Source: Aquiluna sp.
GTDB taxonomy: Bacteria; Actinomycetota; Actinomycetes; Actinomycetales; Microbacteriaceae
Assembly: GCA_028822985.1 (NCBI GenBank)
Contig: JAPKCK010000005.1
Location: forward strand, 1-64,000
DNA: 64,000 bases
Direction: 5' to 3'
Below the pieces are notes generated by a model. That model was not told the origin of the DNA, searched no databases, and saw only the letters and a list, made by a program, of their open reading frames with translations. Positions 18,301 through 27,078 of this stretch are shown piece by piece. Both the position numbers and the translations under genes were made by a program. Positions within the stretch are counted from its first letter, which is position 1. Every line of letters begins with the position of its first letter.

Positions 18301-18858
18301 TTCGATCTTTATCTCCGAATGATCTCAGAGGCCGTAAGTGAGTTTCGGGGGGAGCCAGTCAGCTCTCCTGCTGAACTGAAGTTAGAGATCCCAGTCGATG
18401 CTCGCATTCCACCGGAGTACTTGGATAGTGAGCGGTTAAGACTCGAGGCTTACCACAAGCTCTCGGCGGCGAGCTCAAGTAAAAGCAGCCGCAAGGACCT
18501 CGACGCAATTCTGGCTGAGCTTGAAGACAGATTTGGCAAGGCGCCGGAGCCTGTTATCCAGCTACTGCAGGTGACCGAGCTTAGGCAGCAGGCGAACCGG
18601 CTGGGGTTGAAAGACGTGAACCTGCTCGGCGTCCAGGCGAAGCTGTCGCCGGTCGAGCTTTCCGATGCCAAGATGGTCGCACTGAGTCATAAGTTGCCTC
18701 AGCTTCGCTATCTTCAAAGCTCAAAGCTCCTGAGTGTTCCAATGCCGATTTCTGAGGGCTTAGAACCAATTACCAGCTCAGAGGTGATTGACTGGCTATG
18801 GCAATTATTCGCGATTGTATTTGAGGAGTCTCTTGGAAAAGCTACAGAGCTTAATTAA
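15352..18858 (+). CDS. mfd: Transcription-repair coupling factor Mfd
   Basis: A 1168-residue translocase that removes RNA polymerase stalled at DNA lesions and recruits UvrA. The N-terminal third is the UvrB-like, ATPase-dead module. Around residues 480-560 is the RNA-polymerase-interacting CarD-like domain (GDYVVHEIHGIGRFKEL). The translocase follows, with Walker A GDVGYGKTEVA near 640, DEEQRFG near 740 and the RecG-like QIRGRVGRS motif. The C-terminal TRCF domain masks the UvrA site. GTG 15352 starts 10 bp after pth. Confidence 0.96.
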   Translation: MTLGPLLQAAALSRSLAQIAKSKTNHFYAPAKANFLALAALVQSSSKPIAIITSSSRQSQEIADALAQMVDEIEVIDFPSWETLPHERLSPSAETVGKRLQALHRMNQFSANNPKHKVVVMISIRAALQPVIGGLEDHPPFEMTRGKDYLLPELALKLIEIAYERVDMVTRRGEFAIRGGILDVFPTTAEHAVRLEFFGDELEDIREFQVADQRSIAVSLSAIELYPAREMLITPAVASRAREMASEFPGLSEMLTKISEGIPAAGMESLAPVLAKKLGPLTQYLPTATFVLLDPELIASRAKALADTNEEFLHAAWDTAIAGGSAPIDLSTGGFLDLTVLLDAIRKTNRLVEINSLPQDHSIDLGLREIPTFQAGGAVTDWIIDQLAQSQKLVITAKGHGTAERIVEVLSGLSIPVSLSEIVREPTSGSVMVVVADLPHGFFVADQNLIVITETEFFGVASSYQSSNSRKLAKRRGPQVDPLTLKQGDYVVHEIHGIGRFKELVQRDNRSQVREYLVIEYASPKRGYPQDTLFVPTDQLDFLSRYAGGEAPVLSKMGGTDWARAKGNARKAVRKIAIDLVKLYSARMKSKGYAFGPDTEWQRELEEAFPFQETPDQLTTIDEVKRDMEKDIPMDRLLAGDVGYGKTEVAIRAAFKAIQDGKQVAMLVPTTLLVRQHMQTFNERYGGFPVNIRALSRFQSAKEIKATLAETASGAADLIIGTHRLLSSGVQFRNLGLIIIDEEQRFGVEHKEKLKELKHNVDVLAMSATPIPRTLEMAVTGIREMSTLATAPEERHPILTFVGGYSEKQVAAAIRREMIREGQVFFVHNRVATIEKVAADIRKLVPEARVAMAHGKMPEAALEQVVIDFWEGKYDVLVSTTIIETGIDIPNANTLIVDRAENFGLSQLHQIRGRVGRSKERAYAYFFYDPSKTLSETAHDRLATIATNNELGSGMQIAMKDLEIRGAGNMLGGEQSGHIAGVGFDLYLRMISEAVSEFRGEPVSSPAELKLEIPVDARIPPEYLDSERLRLEAYHKLSAASSSKSSRKDLDAILAELEDRFGKAPEPVIQLLQVTELRQQANRLGLKDVNLLGVQAKLSPVELSDAKMVALSHKLPQLRYLQSSKLLSVPMPISEGLEPITSSEVIDWLWQLFAIVFEESLGKATELN

Positions 18859-19531
18859 GACCGCCCACCAGCTTCGAGCTCCAGGCGGTTGCCCTTGGGA
18901 TGCCGAGCAAACCCATGGCTCCTTGGTGCAATACCTTCTGGAAGAAACGCACGAACTAATTGAAGCGATTGAGTCTGGCAACAGAGATGAAGTCCTTGAG
19001 GAATTAGGGGACGTGCTTTACCAAGTCTTATTTCATGCTGATCTTGCGAGTCAGGGGAGCCTCGGGGAGCCCTTTGACCTGGAGGACGTGGCCCAAAAAA
19101 TGGAAAACAAAATGATCTCGCGCCACCCCCACGTGTTTGGCACTGCCGAGGACAAGGAAAAATACCTGGCTGAGACTGGCGAGGATGTAGTTAAGAACTG
19201 GGAATCTCACAAAAAACTTGAGAAGCCCGGTAGAACCAGCATTTTGGACGGTGTTCCGCAGGCAATGCCTGCCCTGGCGCTAGCAAGCAAGGTTATGGGC
19301 AAGGCTGAAAAGGCTGGAATCTTAGAGACAAGTGAAATACCCGCAATCCCGATGGAAACAGAGGAGCAGCTTGGCAAGCTCCTGCTCGCAATAGTTGCCA
19401 GTGCCAGATCAGTAGGACTAGACCCCGAGCGAGCACTCCGAGAAGCGAATCGCGAACTGCAAGCCGAAATTCGAGCATCCGAATTACAGGAAGATTTTGA
19501 TGCAGGTGTTGTTGGTTTTCCAACTAGCTAA
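18833..19531 (+). CDS. mazG: Nucleoside triphosphate pyrophosphohydrolase MazG
   Basis: A 232-residue all-alpha NTP pyrophosphohydrolase that hydrolyses NTPs and dNTPs, including damaged ones, to monophosphates. The family hallmark GGCPWDAEQTHGSL is near residues 16-29, followed by the metal-binding EETHELIEAI and EELGDVLYQVLFH. A second, weaker domain covers the C-terminal half. TTG 18833 is preferred: GAGGAG is just upstream and the normal N-terminus (LxxLixta..LR) starts here. It overlaps the mfd end by 26 bp. mfd-mazG is a conserved actinobacterial pair. Confidence 0.92.
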   Translation: MEKLQSLIKTAHQLRAPGGCPWDAEQTHGSLVQYLLEETHELIEAIESGNRDEVLEELGDVLYQVLFHADLASQGSLGEPFDLEDVAQKMENKMISRHPHVFGTAEDKEKYLAETGEDVVKNWESHKKLEKPGRTSILDGVPQAMPALALASKVMGKAEKAGILETSEIPAIPMETEEQLGKLLLAIVASARSVGLDPERALREANRELQAEIRASELQEDFDAGVVGFPTS

Positions 19532-19561
19532 AAACTGCTTCCTAGTCGCTAAAGCCTGGAT

Positions 19562-19585
19562 GGAGAACTTCGGATGGGGTTCTCC
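19562..19585 (+). terminator. Possible terminator hairpin after mazG
   Basis: A 7-bp perfect stem (GGAGAAC/GTTCTCC) with a 10-base loop starts about 30 bp after the mazG stop. No T-run follows, so a rho-independent terminator is only a possibility. Confidence 0.35.
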
Positions 19586-19816
19586 GTTCATAGGCCTCAG
19601 CCCAGCGAATTAGTGTCGCCATTAATGCCGATATCATCGCGGCGGAGACGGCTTTTGCTTGAAGCTTTCCTCCCCTAATCAGGGAGCTGCACCCTCAAAA
19701 AACCTGCATTGCCCTATCCAATTGCCTCTGATCTCAACCGTAAACCTCGGGACATGAGCCAGTTAGCTTTAGCCTGAGCCGAACGGTCTCAGGCGAATTG
19801 TCGGCCACAAGCATGG

Positions 19817-19842
19817 TCTCAACCCATGATCTCAACCCATGA
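19817..19842 (+). repeat. 13-bp direct tandem duplication
   Basis: TCTCAACCCATGA occurs twice back to back with no mismatch, inside the non-coding region upstream of hisS. It looks like a recent local duplication in a sequence under little constraint. Confidence 0.8.
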
Positions 19843-20093
19843 TCCAAGCGGCAGCTTCACCGCTCCAGAAGATGAGTCGTTCAATAAGTTCTTCTCCGGC
19901 TCCGCACTGAAACGGTGCATCCCACCCAGACCCCTGCGGCCTTCGACGGGAGCACTCCAAAAAGATTTGAACGGGAGGCCCCTGAATCTTCCACAGCCTG
20001 ATCCATTGTGGCCCGGTCCTAGTTTCTTGACTCCTTCTGGCAGGGCCCCAAATTTTTCAAGATAGCCGCGGTTTAGGGAAGTAGATAATTACC

Positions 20094-20108
20094 AGTCTGT
20101 GCCAGACT
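20094..20108 (+). promoter_or_regulatory. Hairpin abutting the hisS start
   Basis: AGTCTG-TGC-CAGACT is a perfect 6-bp stem with a 3-base loop ending 6 bp before GTG 20115 and directly before TTG 20109. A -10-like GATAAT at 20084-20089 would start transcription at about the base of the hairpin. The RNA 5' end could therefore be this stem-loop, which has no Shine-Dalgarno between it and the start codon. A regulatory role is inference. Confidence 0.35.
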
Positions 20109-20114
20109 TTGAAC

Positions 20115-21317
20115 GTGGCTAATCAAGTGAATCCCCCGCGCGGAATGCGCGACCTCCTTCCGGAAGACAAGGTCTTGCGGGAACGTCTGATTTCAAGCGT
20201 CCGCCAGGGCTACTTGGCACGAGGATTTCAAGAAGTAGAGACGCCTGCACTAGAGGATTTATCAAGGCTCACCTCGGGCCAGGGCGGCGATAATGAAAAG
20301 TTAGTGTTCCAGGTCCTAAAGCGTGGAGACGACCTCGATGCCGCAATTAGCTCTGGTTCCGGCCTAGCCGATTTGGGCTTGCGCTTTGACCTAACGGTTC
20401 CGTTAACCAGATATTTTGCAACAAACCAGGCCGTCTTGCCAAGAGTGTTCAAGGCAATACAAATTGGACCAGTGTGGCGGGCAGAAAGGCCTCAAAAGGG
20501 TCGGTACCGACAGTTTCTCCAGTGCGACATCGATATTATTGGCGATGCAAGCATTTTGGCCGAAGCCGAACTTCTGTCGGCGTCCTTGTCAGCGCTTGCC
20601 GACCTGGGGCTGGATGATGCGATTATCAGGATTAACCACCGTGAAGTTCTAACCCAAAGCATTTCAAAGATTGGCGTCCCCGAACACGAACAGCTATCTG
20701 CCATGGTCACGATAGACAAGTTGGACAAATTAGGCATTGATGGCGTTATTGCGGAGCTGGGCGAAAAATTCGGAAAGTTGGTCGCGGACGCGGGCTTTGA
20801 GTGGCTCTCGAACTTGGATGAGAGCCGGTTCCCCGAAATTCTTCAGCCTCTAGTCGACGCCATGGGACCTCTGGCTTCCGGGATTCGCTACGATGCAAGC
20901 CTTGTAAGGGGAATGGGTTACTACACCGGATCAATTTTTGAAATTGAGCACCCACTTGCATCCGCTTCGATTGGCGGAGGCGGGAGGTATGACTCCATGG
21001 TCGGAAAATGGTCCGGAACCGACGCTCCGGCAGTCGGCATTTCCCTGGGTATTGAGCGCATTATTGAGCTTGCAAGCTTGCCGAAGGAGCAAACTCCTAG
21101 CCTGGTGTTGATGATCAATTCCGATGCACTGACTGGGCAAGCACTGAGCATTCAGAGCGAACTAATAGCTCAAGGCTTTAGATGTCGAATCGAGTTTCGA
21201 CAAAAGAACTTCAAGGTTCAAATGGCTTCGCTAGCCAAGCAGGGATTTGAAAAGCTTGCTCAACTCGACTCCGGCACTGTTCGAGCAAGTGACCTTGATA
21301 TTCGCGCGATCGACTAA
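20115..21317 (+). CDS. hisS: Histidyl-tRNA synthetase
   Basis: A 400-residue class II synthetase that charges tRNA-His. The N-terminal PPRGMRDLLPED, motif 2 region (VWRAERPQKGRYRQFLQCDIDIIG), histidine-specific signature (LVRGMGYYTGSIFEI, near residue 265) and motif 3 (GGRYDSMVG...AVGISLGIERI) are all present. The short C-terminal anticodon-binding domain starts near 310. GTG 20115 is the most likely start; TTG 20109 would add two residues. It stands alone after a long non-coding gap, whereas M. tuberculosis has lpqU between mazG and eno. Confidence 0.95.
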   Translation: MANQVNPPRGMRDLLPEDKVLRERLISSVRQGYLARGFQEVETPALEDLSRLTSGQGGDNEKLVFQVLKRGDDLDAAISSGSGLADLGLRFDLTVPLTRYFATNQAVLPRVFKAIQIGPVWRAERPQKGRYRQFLQCDIDIIGDASILAEAELLSASLSALADLGLDDAIIRINHREVLTQSISKIGVPEHEQLSAMVTIDKLDKLGIDGVIAELGEKFGKLVADAGFEWLSNLDESRFPEILQPLVDAMGPLASGIRYDASLVRGMGYYTGSIFEIEHPLASASIGGGGRYDSMVGKWSGTDAPAVGISLGIERIIELASLPKEQTPSLVLMINSDALTGQALSIQSELIAQGFRCRIEFRQKNFKVQMASLAKQGFEKLAQLDSGTVRASDLDIRAID

Positions 21318-21388
21318 CCTGACTAAACTCTTTTTGAAACCAGCGCCGCTTTCGTAACTTCAACATTTTTCTATTCACGCTTAGCTAA

Positions 21389-22684
<1,296 letters not shown>

Positions 22685-22734
22685 CCCCGGGGCAAAGTGG
22701 TTTCTGTCGGTATAGCTCGTATTATCAAATAGTT

Positions 22735-23235
22735 ATGGCTACAAATTCACGCGAGTCAAAGGTCCCGGTGGCATTGAGCCAGGGGAGAATTCTTCAGCGA
22801 ATGCTGAGGCTGAACAGTGTGTCGGTGAGCGTGATTCTTGTAATCATTCTTGGCACTTATCTAATCTCCCCAGACGTCCAAAGTTACCTAAACCAGCGTC
22901 GAGAAATAGTGGAGATGGAGCAGAGCATCCAGCTTGCTAAAGACGCCGTGGTGGACATGCAGGCGGAACGGGACCGCTGGCAGGATCCGATTTATATACG
23001 CTCTCAAGCCAGGGACAGGCTCTATTACGTGCTGCCCGGAGAGGTCTCATACCTAGTGATGGACTCTGAGGGTCTCGATTTTTCCGATACTTCAAATACC
23101 TTGGGGGCCTTGCTTGCCCAGCAGCGGAATGCCGATGAGATAAGCCTGGAGGTTTCAGCGGCGAAGGCCAACTGGGTGGATTCACTCATGGAGACTTTGC
23201 TGCGCTCGGCAATGGAAACTCCGGTCGAGGAGTAA
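22735..23235 (+). CDS. Septum formation initiator family protein (DivIC/FtsB-like)
   Basis: A 166-residue bitopic membrane protein. One hydrophobic helix spans about residues 31-47, followed by a coiled-coil heptad region (about 50-85) and then the DPxYIRSQARDRLYYVLPGE motif typical of FtsB/DivIC proteins. It should join the divisome through FtsL and FtsQ at midcell. The eno-DivIC-DUF501 order equals Rv1023-Rv1025. The C-terminal 40 residues are not conserved in any family I recognise. Confidence 0.88.
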   Translation: MATNSRESKVPVALSQGRILQRMLRLNSVSVSVILVIILGTYLISPDVQSYLNQRREIVEMEQSIQLAKDAVVDMQAERDRWQDPIYIRSQARDRLYYVLPGEVSYLVMDSEGLDFSDTSNTLGALLAQQRNADEISLEVSAAKANWVDSLMETLLRSAMETPVEE

Positions 23236-23240
23236 TAAGT

Positions 23241-23720
23241 TTGGTGCTTGCAAAAGATGTTGATGAAGTTTCTAGGCAGTTAGGCAGGCCGGCAAGGGGA
23301 ATATTGGAGATAGCTTGCCGCTGCGTTTGCGAACGTCCACTCGTCGTCAAGACCTCGCCCAGGCTAGACGATGGCACGCCGTTTCCAACCCTTTACTATC
23401 TAACGCAACCCGCAGCTACTGCCGCAATTTCAACCCTCGAGGCCTCGGGTTTTATGGCTGATTTACAATCGGAGATGGCGAATAACCAGGATTTACAAGC
23501 TGCTTATATGGTGGCGCACGAGTCCTATCTGGCCGAGCGTGATGAGCTGGAAGTGGTTGAGGAGCTTGCTAATTTTTCAGCTGGAGGCATGCCAGAGCGG
23601 GTTAAGTGTCTTCACGCCCTGGTTGCGCACTCGTTAGCAAAGGGTCCGGGCGTGAACCCAATGGGAGACGCCGCCCTCGAGGCCCTTGAGTGGTCCCCTG
23701 AGGTTTGCAAGTGCAGTTAG
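23241..23720 (+). CDS. DUF501 domain-containing protein
   Basis: A 159-residue cytoplasmic protein that matches actinobacterial DUF501 (Rv1025-like). The N-terminus has QLGRPARGILEIACRC with paired cysteines, then SPRLDDGTPFPTLYYLT, and a KCLHALVAHSLAKGPGVNPMGD segment near the end. No function is established. TTG 23241 has GGAG eight bases upstream; GTG 23244 is an equal alternative. It overlaps the following protease gene by 10 bp. The exopolyphosphatase gene that often follows DUF501 is missing. Confidence 0.88.
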   Translation: MVLAKDVDEVSRQLGRPARGILEIACRCVCERPLVVKTSPRLDDGTPFPTLYYLTQPAATAAISTLEASGFMADLQSEMANNQDLQAAYMVAHESYLAERDELEVVEELANFSAGGMPERVKCLHALVAHSLAKGPGVNPMGDAALEALEWSPEVCKCS

Positions 23721-24907
23721 CCGCAGGGATAGTGGCAATTGCAATATTGGGGGCAACCCTCGCCCCTTCGGATCACTGGTGGCTTTTAGAGCTCGGGGAC
23801 AAGGTTGGTCAGCCTCTGGGAGGAGAAGGGGTGGTCGTAGCGGTCATTGACACGGGTGTCGATGTTACCCACCCTGATTTGGCATCGACAGTTATTGGGG
23901 GAGCGGACTTTTCCAGGGTGGGGACACCCGAAGGAACAACGCCGGTGGGCACCAGTGGTTACCACGGCACGATGGTGGCGTCCCTAATTGCGGGCCAAGG
24001 ACTTGAAAGCGGAGGGATCATTGGAATAGCACCAGGTGCAAAGTTGCTATCGGTTTCCGTCGGCTTGGGTGTTGAATCAAGTGACACTGATGCCCAAATA
24101 GCGGCGGCAATTATTTGGTCGGTTGACGCCGGGGCGGATGTCATAAACCTGTCACTTAGTCGCAACTCGGCCACTTGGCCAGTTAGTTGGGATAACGCGT
24201 TTTTATACGCCTTTGAAAATGACGTGGTGGTTGTCGCCGCAAGCGGTAATGACTCAGATGGCAACTACCGTCCAGCGGCTCCAGCAACCATTCCGGGGGT
24301 TATTTCCGTAACTGGACTAAATCAGAACCTCGAGGCTACTGGGCTAGCAGGAACAGCCGGTATCGATGTGACACTGGGTGCACCCGGGGCCGGTCTTTTT
24401 GGCAGCTATCCGGGGGATCAAATTGCCGGTTGGTCAGGGTCGTCGGCTGCCACTCCGATTGTCAGCGGCGTCGTTGCCCTTATGAGAGCGAAGGACCCTG
24501 AGGCTAGCGCGAACGACATAGTTTTCCGACTGATTAATACCACTCGAGATTTAGGAGAGCCGGGGTTCGACGAGTTTTATGGATTTGGCTTAGTTGATCC
24601 AACATCCGCCATCGCATCGGCATTGACGGCAACGACAAACCCGCTCGGCTCACTGAGTTACTGGGTATCTCTTTATCGAGCATCCGAAACAGCCGAGCCT
24701 GAAGGGTCAAATCTTGTTACCCCGATTGCGCCCGAGAGCTTTTTAGGTGCACCCGACACTCGAAACGCTCTGCAATCGCAAGCTTCCCAAGCATCCTGGT
24801 ACTTAAATCCGCTACTCTATTTACTGATAACGCCCGCGGCACCGTTGCTCTGGTTAGCACTGCGCAAATGGCGCAATGAGGGCCAGGGTAGAAAAATACG
24901 AAAGTAA
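23711..24907 (+). CDS. Membrane-anchored S8 (subtilisin-like) serine protease
   Basis: A 398-residue exported protease. Residues 1-20 are a hydrophobic signal segment. The catalytic triad is visible: Asp in VAVIDTGVDVTHPDL (about 46), His in GYHGTMVASLIAG (about 85) and Ser in GWSGSSAATPIVSG (about 243). A C-terminal helix (PLLYLLITPAAPLLWLAL) followed by basic residues would anchor it with the active site outside the cell. The layout resembles mycosins of type VII secretion, but no ESX genes are in the window. GTG 23711 is preceded by GAGG at 7 bases. Confidence 0.9.
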   Translation: MQLAAGIVAIAILGATLAPSDHWWLLELGDKVGQPLGGEGVVVAVIDTGVDVTHPDLASTVIGGADFSRVGTPEGTTPVGTSGYHGTMVASLIAGQGLESGGIIGIAPGAKLLSVSVGLGVESSDTDAQIAAAIIWSVDAGADVINLSLSRNSATWPVSWDNAFLYAFENDVVVVAASGNDSDGNYRPAAPATIPGVISVTGLNQNLEATGLAGTAGIDVTLGAPGAGLFGSYPGDQIAGWSGSSAATPIVSGVVALMRAKDPEASANDIVFRLINTTRDLGEPGFDEFYGFGLVDPTSAIASALTATTNPLGSLSYWVSLYRASETAEPEGSNLVTPIAPESFLGAPDTRNALQSQASQASWYLNPLLYLLITPAAPLLWLALRKWRNEGQGRKIRK

Positions 24908-24921
24908 CCAGCGCAAACATA

Positions 24922-26313
24922 ATGACTATTGCGAAACTAAACTCCAAGACCCCTAATGCTGTGGCCGAAAAAATATTTGATCCAAAGCCGAAGCAGCAAA
25001 TACTCATCATTGGTGGCGGCTATGCCGGCTTTTACACTGCCTGGAAGCTCGAGAAAACTTTAGGAAAGAATGAAGCAGAAATAACGCTCGTCGATCCGCT
25101 GCCATACATGACCTATCAGCCATTTTTGCCGGAGGTGGCGGCCGGCTCGATTGAGCCGCGCCACGTTATCGTTTCCCACCGTCAGCATTTGAGGAAGACC
25201 ACACTTATTGCCGGAAGTATGACAAAAGTGAACCATAGGCAAAAAAAGGCAACCGTAAAGATCCCAGGCGGCAAAAACAGAGTTTTGGAATATGACCAAA
25301 TAATCATGACGGCCGGAGCCGTAACCAGAACTTTCCCGATCAAGGGGGTTGCCGAAGAGGCAATTGGAATCAAGACGGTTGAAGAGGCCGTTGAGATTCG
25401 CAACCGCATGGTCGGAAACTTTGAGCGCGCAGCAGCACTGCCCAAAAACAGCAAGTCACGAAGTCGATTGTTGACAACCGTAGTGGTTGGGGGAGGCTTC
25501 GCTGGAGTGGAGGCTTTCGCTGAGCTTCTCAGCGCGGCCACGGCATTGGTGCGCTACTATCCTCAGATTGATTTTGAGGAAATCGAATTTCACTTAGTCG
25601 AGGCAGCCGGACGAATCATGCCGGAAGTTTCCTTGAAAACCTCGCTCTGGGTAATAGCCAACCTGGAAAAGCGCAACGCGAAGGTACACCTGAACACGCA
25701 GCTTTCCTCAGCTGAAAAAGGCCTAGTCACCTTGTCTACTGGACAGTCGATGGAGTCAGATTTGATTATCTGGACCGCGGGTGTAGCTGCCGCACCGATT
25801 GTTAAGAACTGCGATTTCCCGCTGGACGACAGATTCCGAATTTCAGCTAACACTCGATTGCAAATTGTTGATGGTGAAAAAGTTATTGCAGGTGCTTGGA
25901 CCGCAGGGGATGTGGCCGCTGTTCCGGACACAACCGGTGGTGGAGTCGGAGGTTACTGTGTTCCAAACGCCCAGCATGCAGTCAGGCAGGCGAAGCTTTT
26001 GGCCAAGAATATCGTCGGAGACATTCGGGGAGAAGCGCCACACGAATACCACCACAAAAACCTCGGGGCCGTTGCTGGATTAGGTATTGGAGTTGGCGTT
26101 TTCCAGTCTGGAAAAATTGGGCTAACTGGTTTTGTGGCATGGATAGCGCACCGCGGCTACCATGGGCTGGCAATGCCAACCTGGGAACGCAAAATTCGCG
26201 TTGTCTCCGGTTGGTTCTGGAACATCTTCCTGGGCCGCGACCTTTCAAGTGTCGAGGCGATGCGCAACCCGCGACTATTCTTTGAAACCTGGGCTGCCAA
26301 AACTGGAAAATAA
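24922..26313 (+). CDS. ndh: Type II NADH dehydrogenase (NDH-2)
   Basis: A 463-residue FAD-dependent NADH:quinone oxidoreductase of the respiratory chain that does not pump protons. The FAD-binding motif IIGGGYAGFYTAW is near residues 30-42. The second Rossmann motif for NADH, VVVGGGFAGVEAFAEL, is near 190-205, and the FAD-contacting GDVAAVPD near 332. The C-terminal region is amphipathic and would dock the enzyme on the membrane. A general NAD(P)/FAD oxidoreductase is the fallback reading. Confidence 0.88.
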   Translation: MTIAKLNSKTPNAVAEKIFDPKPKQQILIIGGGYAGFYTAWKLEKTLGKNEAEITLVDPLPYMTYQPFLPEVAAGSIEPRHVIVSHRQHLRKTTLIAGSMTKVNHRQKKATVKIPGGKNRVLEYDQIIMTAGAVTRTFPIKGVAEEAIGIKTVEEAVEIRNRMVGNFERAAALPKNSKSRSRLLTTVVVGGGFAGVEAFAELLSAATALVRYYPQIDFEEIEFHLVEAAGRIMPEVSLKTSLWVIANLEKRNAKVHLNTQLSSAEKGLVTLSTGQSMESDLIIWTAGVAAAPIVKNCDFPLDDRFRISANTRLQIVDGEKVIAGAWTAGDVAAVPDTTGGGVGGYCVPNAQHAVRQAKLLAKNIVGDIRGEAPHEYHHKNLGAVAGLGIGVGVFQSGKIGLTGFVAWIAHRGYHGLAMPTWERKIRVVSGWFWNIFLGRDLSSVEAMRNPRLFFETWAAKTGK

Positions 26314-26360
26314 TTTCTAGGACGAAAAACCTGGGAGAACTCCAAGGTATTTTGTCCTTT

Positions 26361-26436
26361 GCCCCGATAGCCCAATGGCAGAGGCAGACGACTTAAAATC
26401 GTCACAGTGTGGGTTCGAGTCCCACTCGGGGCACCA
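26361..26436 (+). tRNA. tRNA-Leu (anticodon TAA) with a short variable arm
   Basis: Acceptor GCCCCGA/TCGGGGC is perfect. The D stem is GCC/GGC, the anticodon stem GACGA/TCGTC closes loop CTTAAAA with anticodon TAA (reads UUA and UUG), and the T arm is GTGGG-TTCGAGT-CCCAC. The discriminator is A, the leucine identity base, and CCA is encoded. The variable loop is only five bases (ACAGT), a class I structure, whereas leucine tRNAs normally have a long class II arm. Confidence 0.9.
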
Positions 26437-26499
26437 GGTTTGTCAGTCACATCACAGCAAAAGGGCATAGTCTTTTGGGTCTAGACGCTAAGGAATAAC

Positions 26500-27069
26500 G
26501 TGGATATCGCAATTTGGGTCGTAATTGGATCAGTAGTCCTTTTGGGGCTGTACCTATGGGTGACATACAACGCGCTGGTAACCCTCAAGGTTAGGGTAGA
26601 CGAGGCCTGGAGCGACATCACCGTTCAGCTCAAGCGCAGAGCAGATTTGATCCCCAATCTGATTGAAACCGTTCGAGGCTATGCTTCCCACGAAAAAGAA
26701 GTTTTTGAAAATGTGACAAAAGCGCGGGCCGCCACTGTTTCGCCTGAGGCGCTCGAGCACCCAGCGCAAGCCGGGAAGGCAGAGGGAGCCCTCCAGGGAG
26801 CTCTGAAGAGCCTTTTCGCGGTCTCAGAGGCCTACCCAGTACTTGTAGCATCTACTAACTTTCTTGAGCTGCAGCGAGAGCTTACCGATACCGAGGATAA
26901 AGTAATGGCCGCTAGGCGCTTTTTCAACGGTGGAGTGCGCGAACTGAATACGAAGATCTTGCAGTTTCCAAATAATGTTTTTGCCTCAAACCTAGGCTTC
27001 TCTGAGCGCGAGTTTTTCGAGGTTGAAGACCCCGACGCCATTGCAGAGCCGCCTACAGTTCAGTTCTAA
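26500..27069 (+). CDS. lemA: LemA family protein
   Basis: A 189-residue membrane-associated protein. The N-terminal helix (about residues 3-22) is followed by the LemA signature YNALVTLKVRVDEAWSDITVQLKRRADLIPNLIETV near 25-60 and then long alpha-helices. Its role in bacteria is poorly defined; it is often adjacent to an M48 metalloprotease, as here (10 bp to the htpX-like gene), which suggests a shared job in membrane protein quality control. The GTG start is at 26500. Confidence 0.92.
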   Translation: MDIAIWVVIGSVVLLGLYLWVTYNALVTLKVRVDEAWSDITVQLKRRADLIPNLIETVRGYASHEKEVFENVTKARAATVSPEALEHPAQAGKAEGALQGALKSLFAVSEAYPVLVASTNFLELQRELTDTEDKVMAARRFFNGGVRELNTKILQFPNNVFASNLGFSEREFFEVEDPDAIAEPPTVQF

Positions 27070-27078
27070 GCGCCCCAC

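Larger units (their letters stand above)
19532..20114. other. 583-bp region without a recognisable intact gene
   Basis: This is the longest non-coding gap in the backbone. Just after mazG an inverted repeat, GGAGAAC (19562-19568) and GTTCTCC (19579-19585), could be a transcript end. A 13-bp perfect tandem duplication (TCTCAACCCATGA) is at 19817-19842. On the minus strand one frame ending at TAG 19542-19544 gives about 50 protein-like residues (containing AKAVSAAMISALMATLIRWA). It continues upstream through two in-frame stops to an ATG near 19813, so it may be a decayed gene. A second minus frame of about 73 codons near 19840-20060 has no start. I could not assign either to a family, and saw no tRNA, tmRNA, RNase P RNA or T-box core. 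Confidence 0.6.

Noticed and set aside
19826-20065. 79-codon plus-strand frame before hisS
   Set aside because: Pro/Ser-rich with no Shine-Dalgarno and no family resemblance; the opposite strand is equally open, so this is likely compositional.
19532-20114. T-box leader, tmRNA or RNase P RNA
   Set aside because: No T-box core, tRNA-like acceptor arms or conserved RNase P core sequence could be found by eye.
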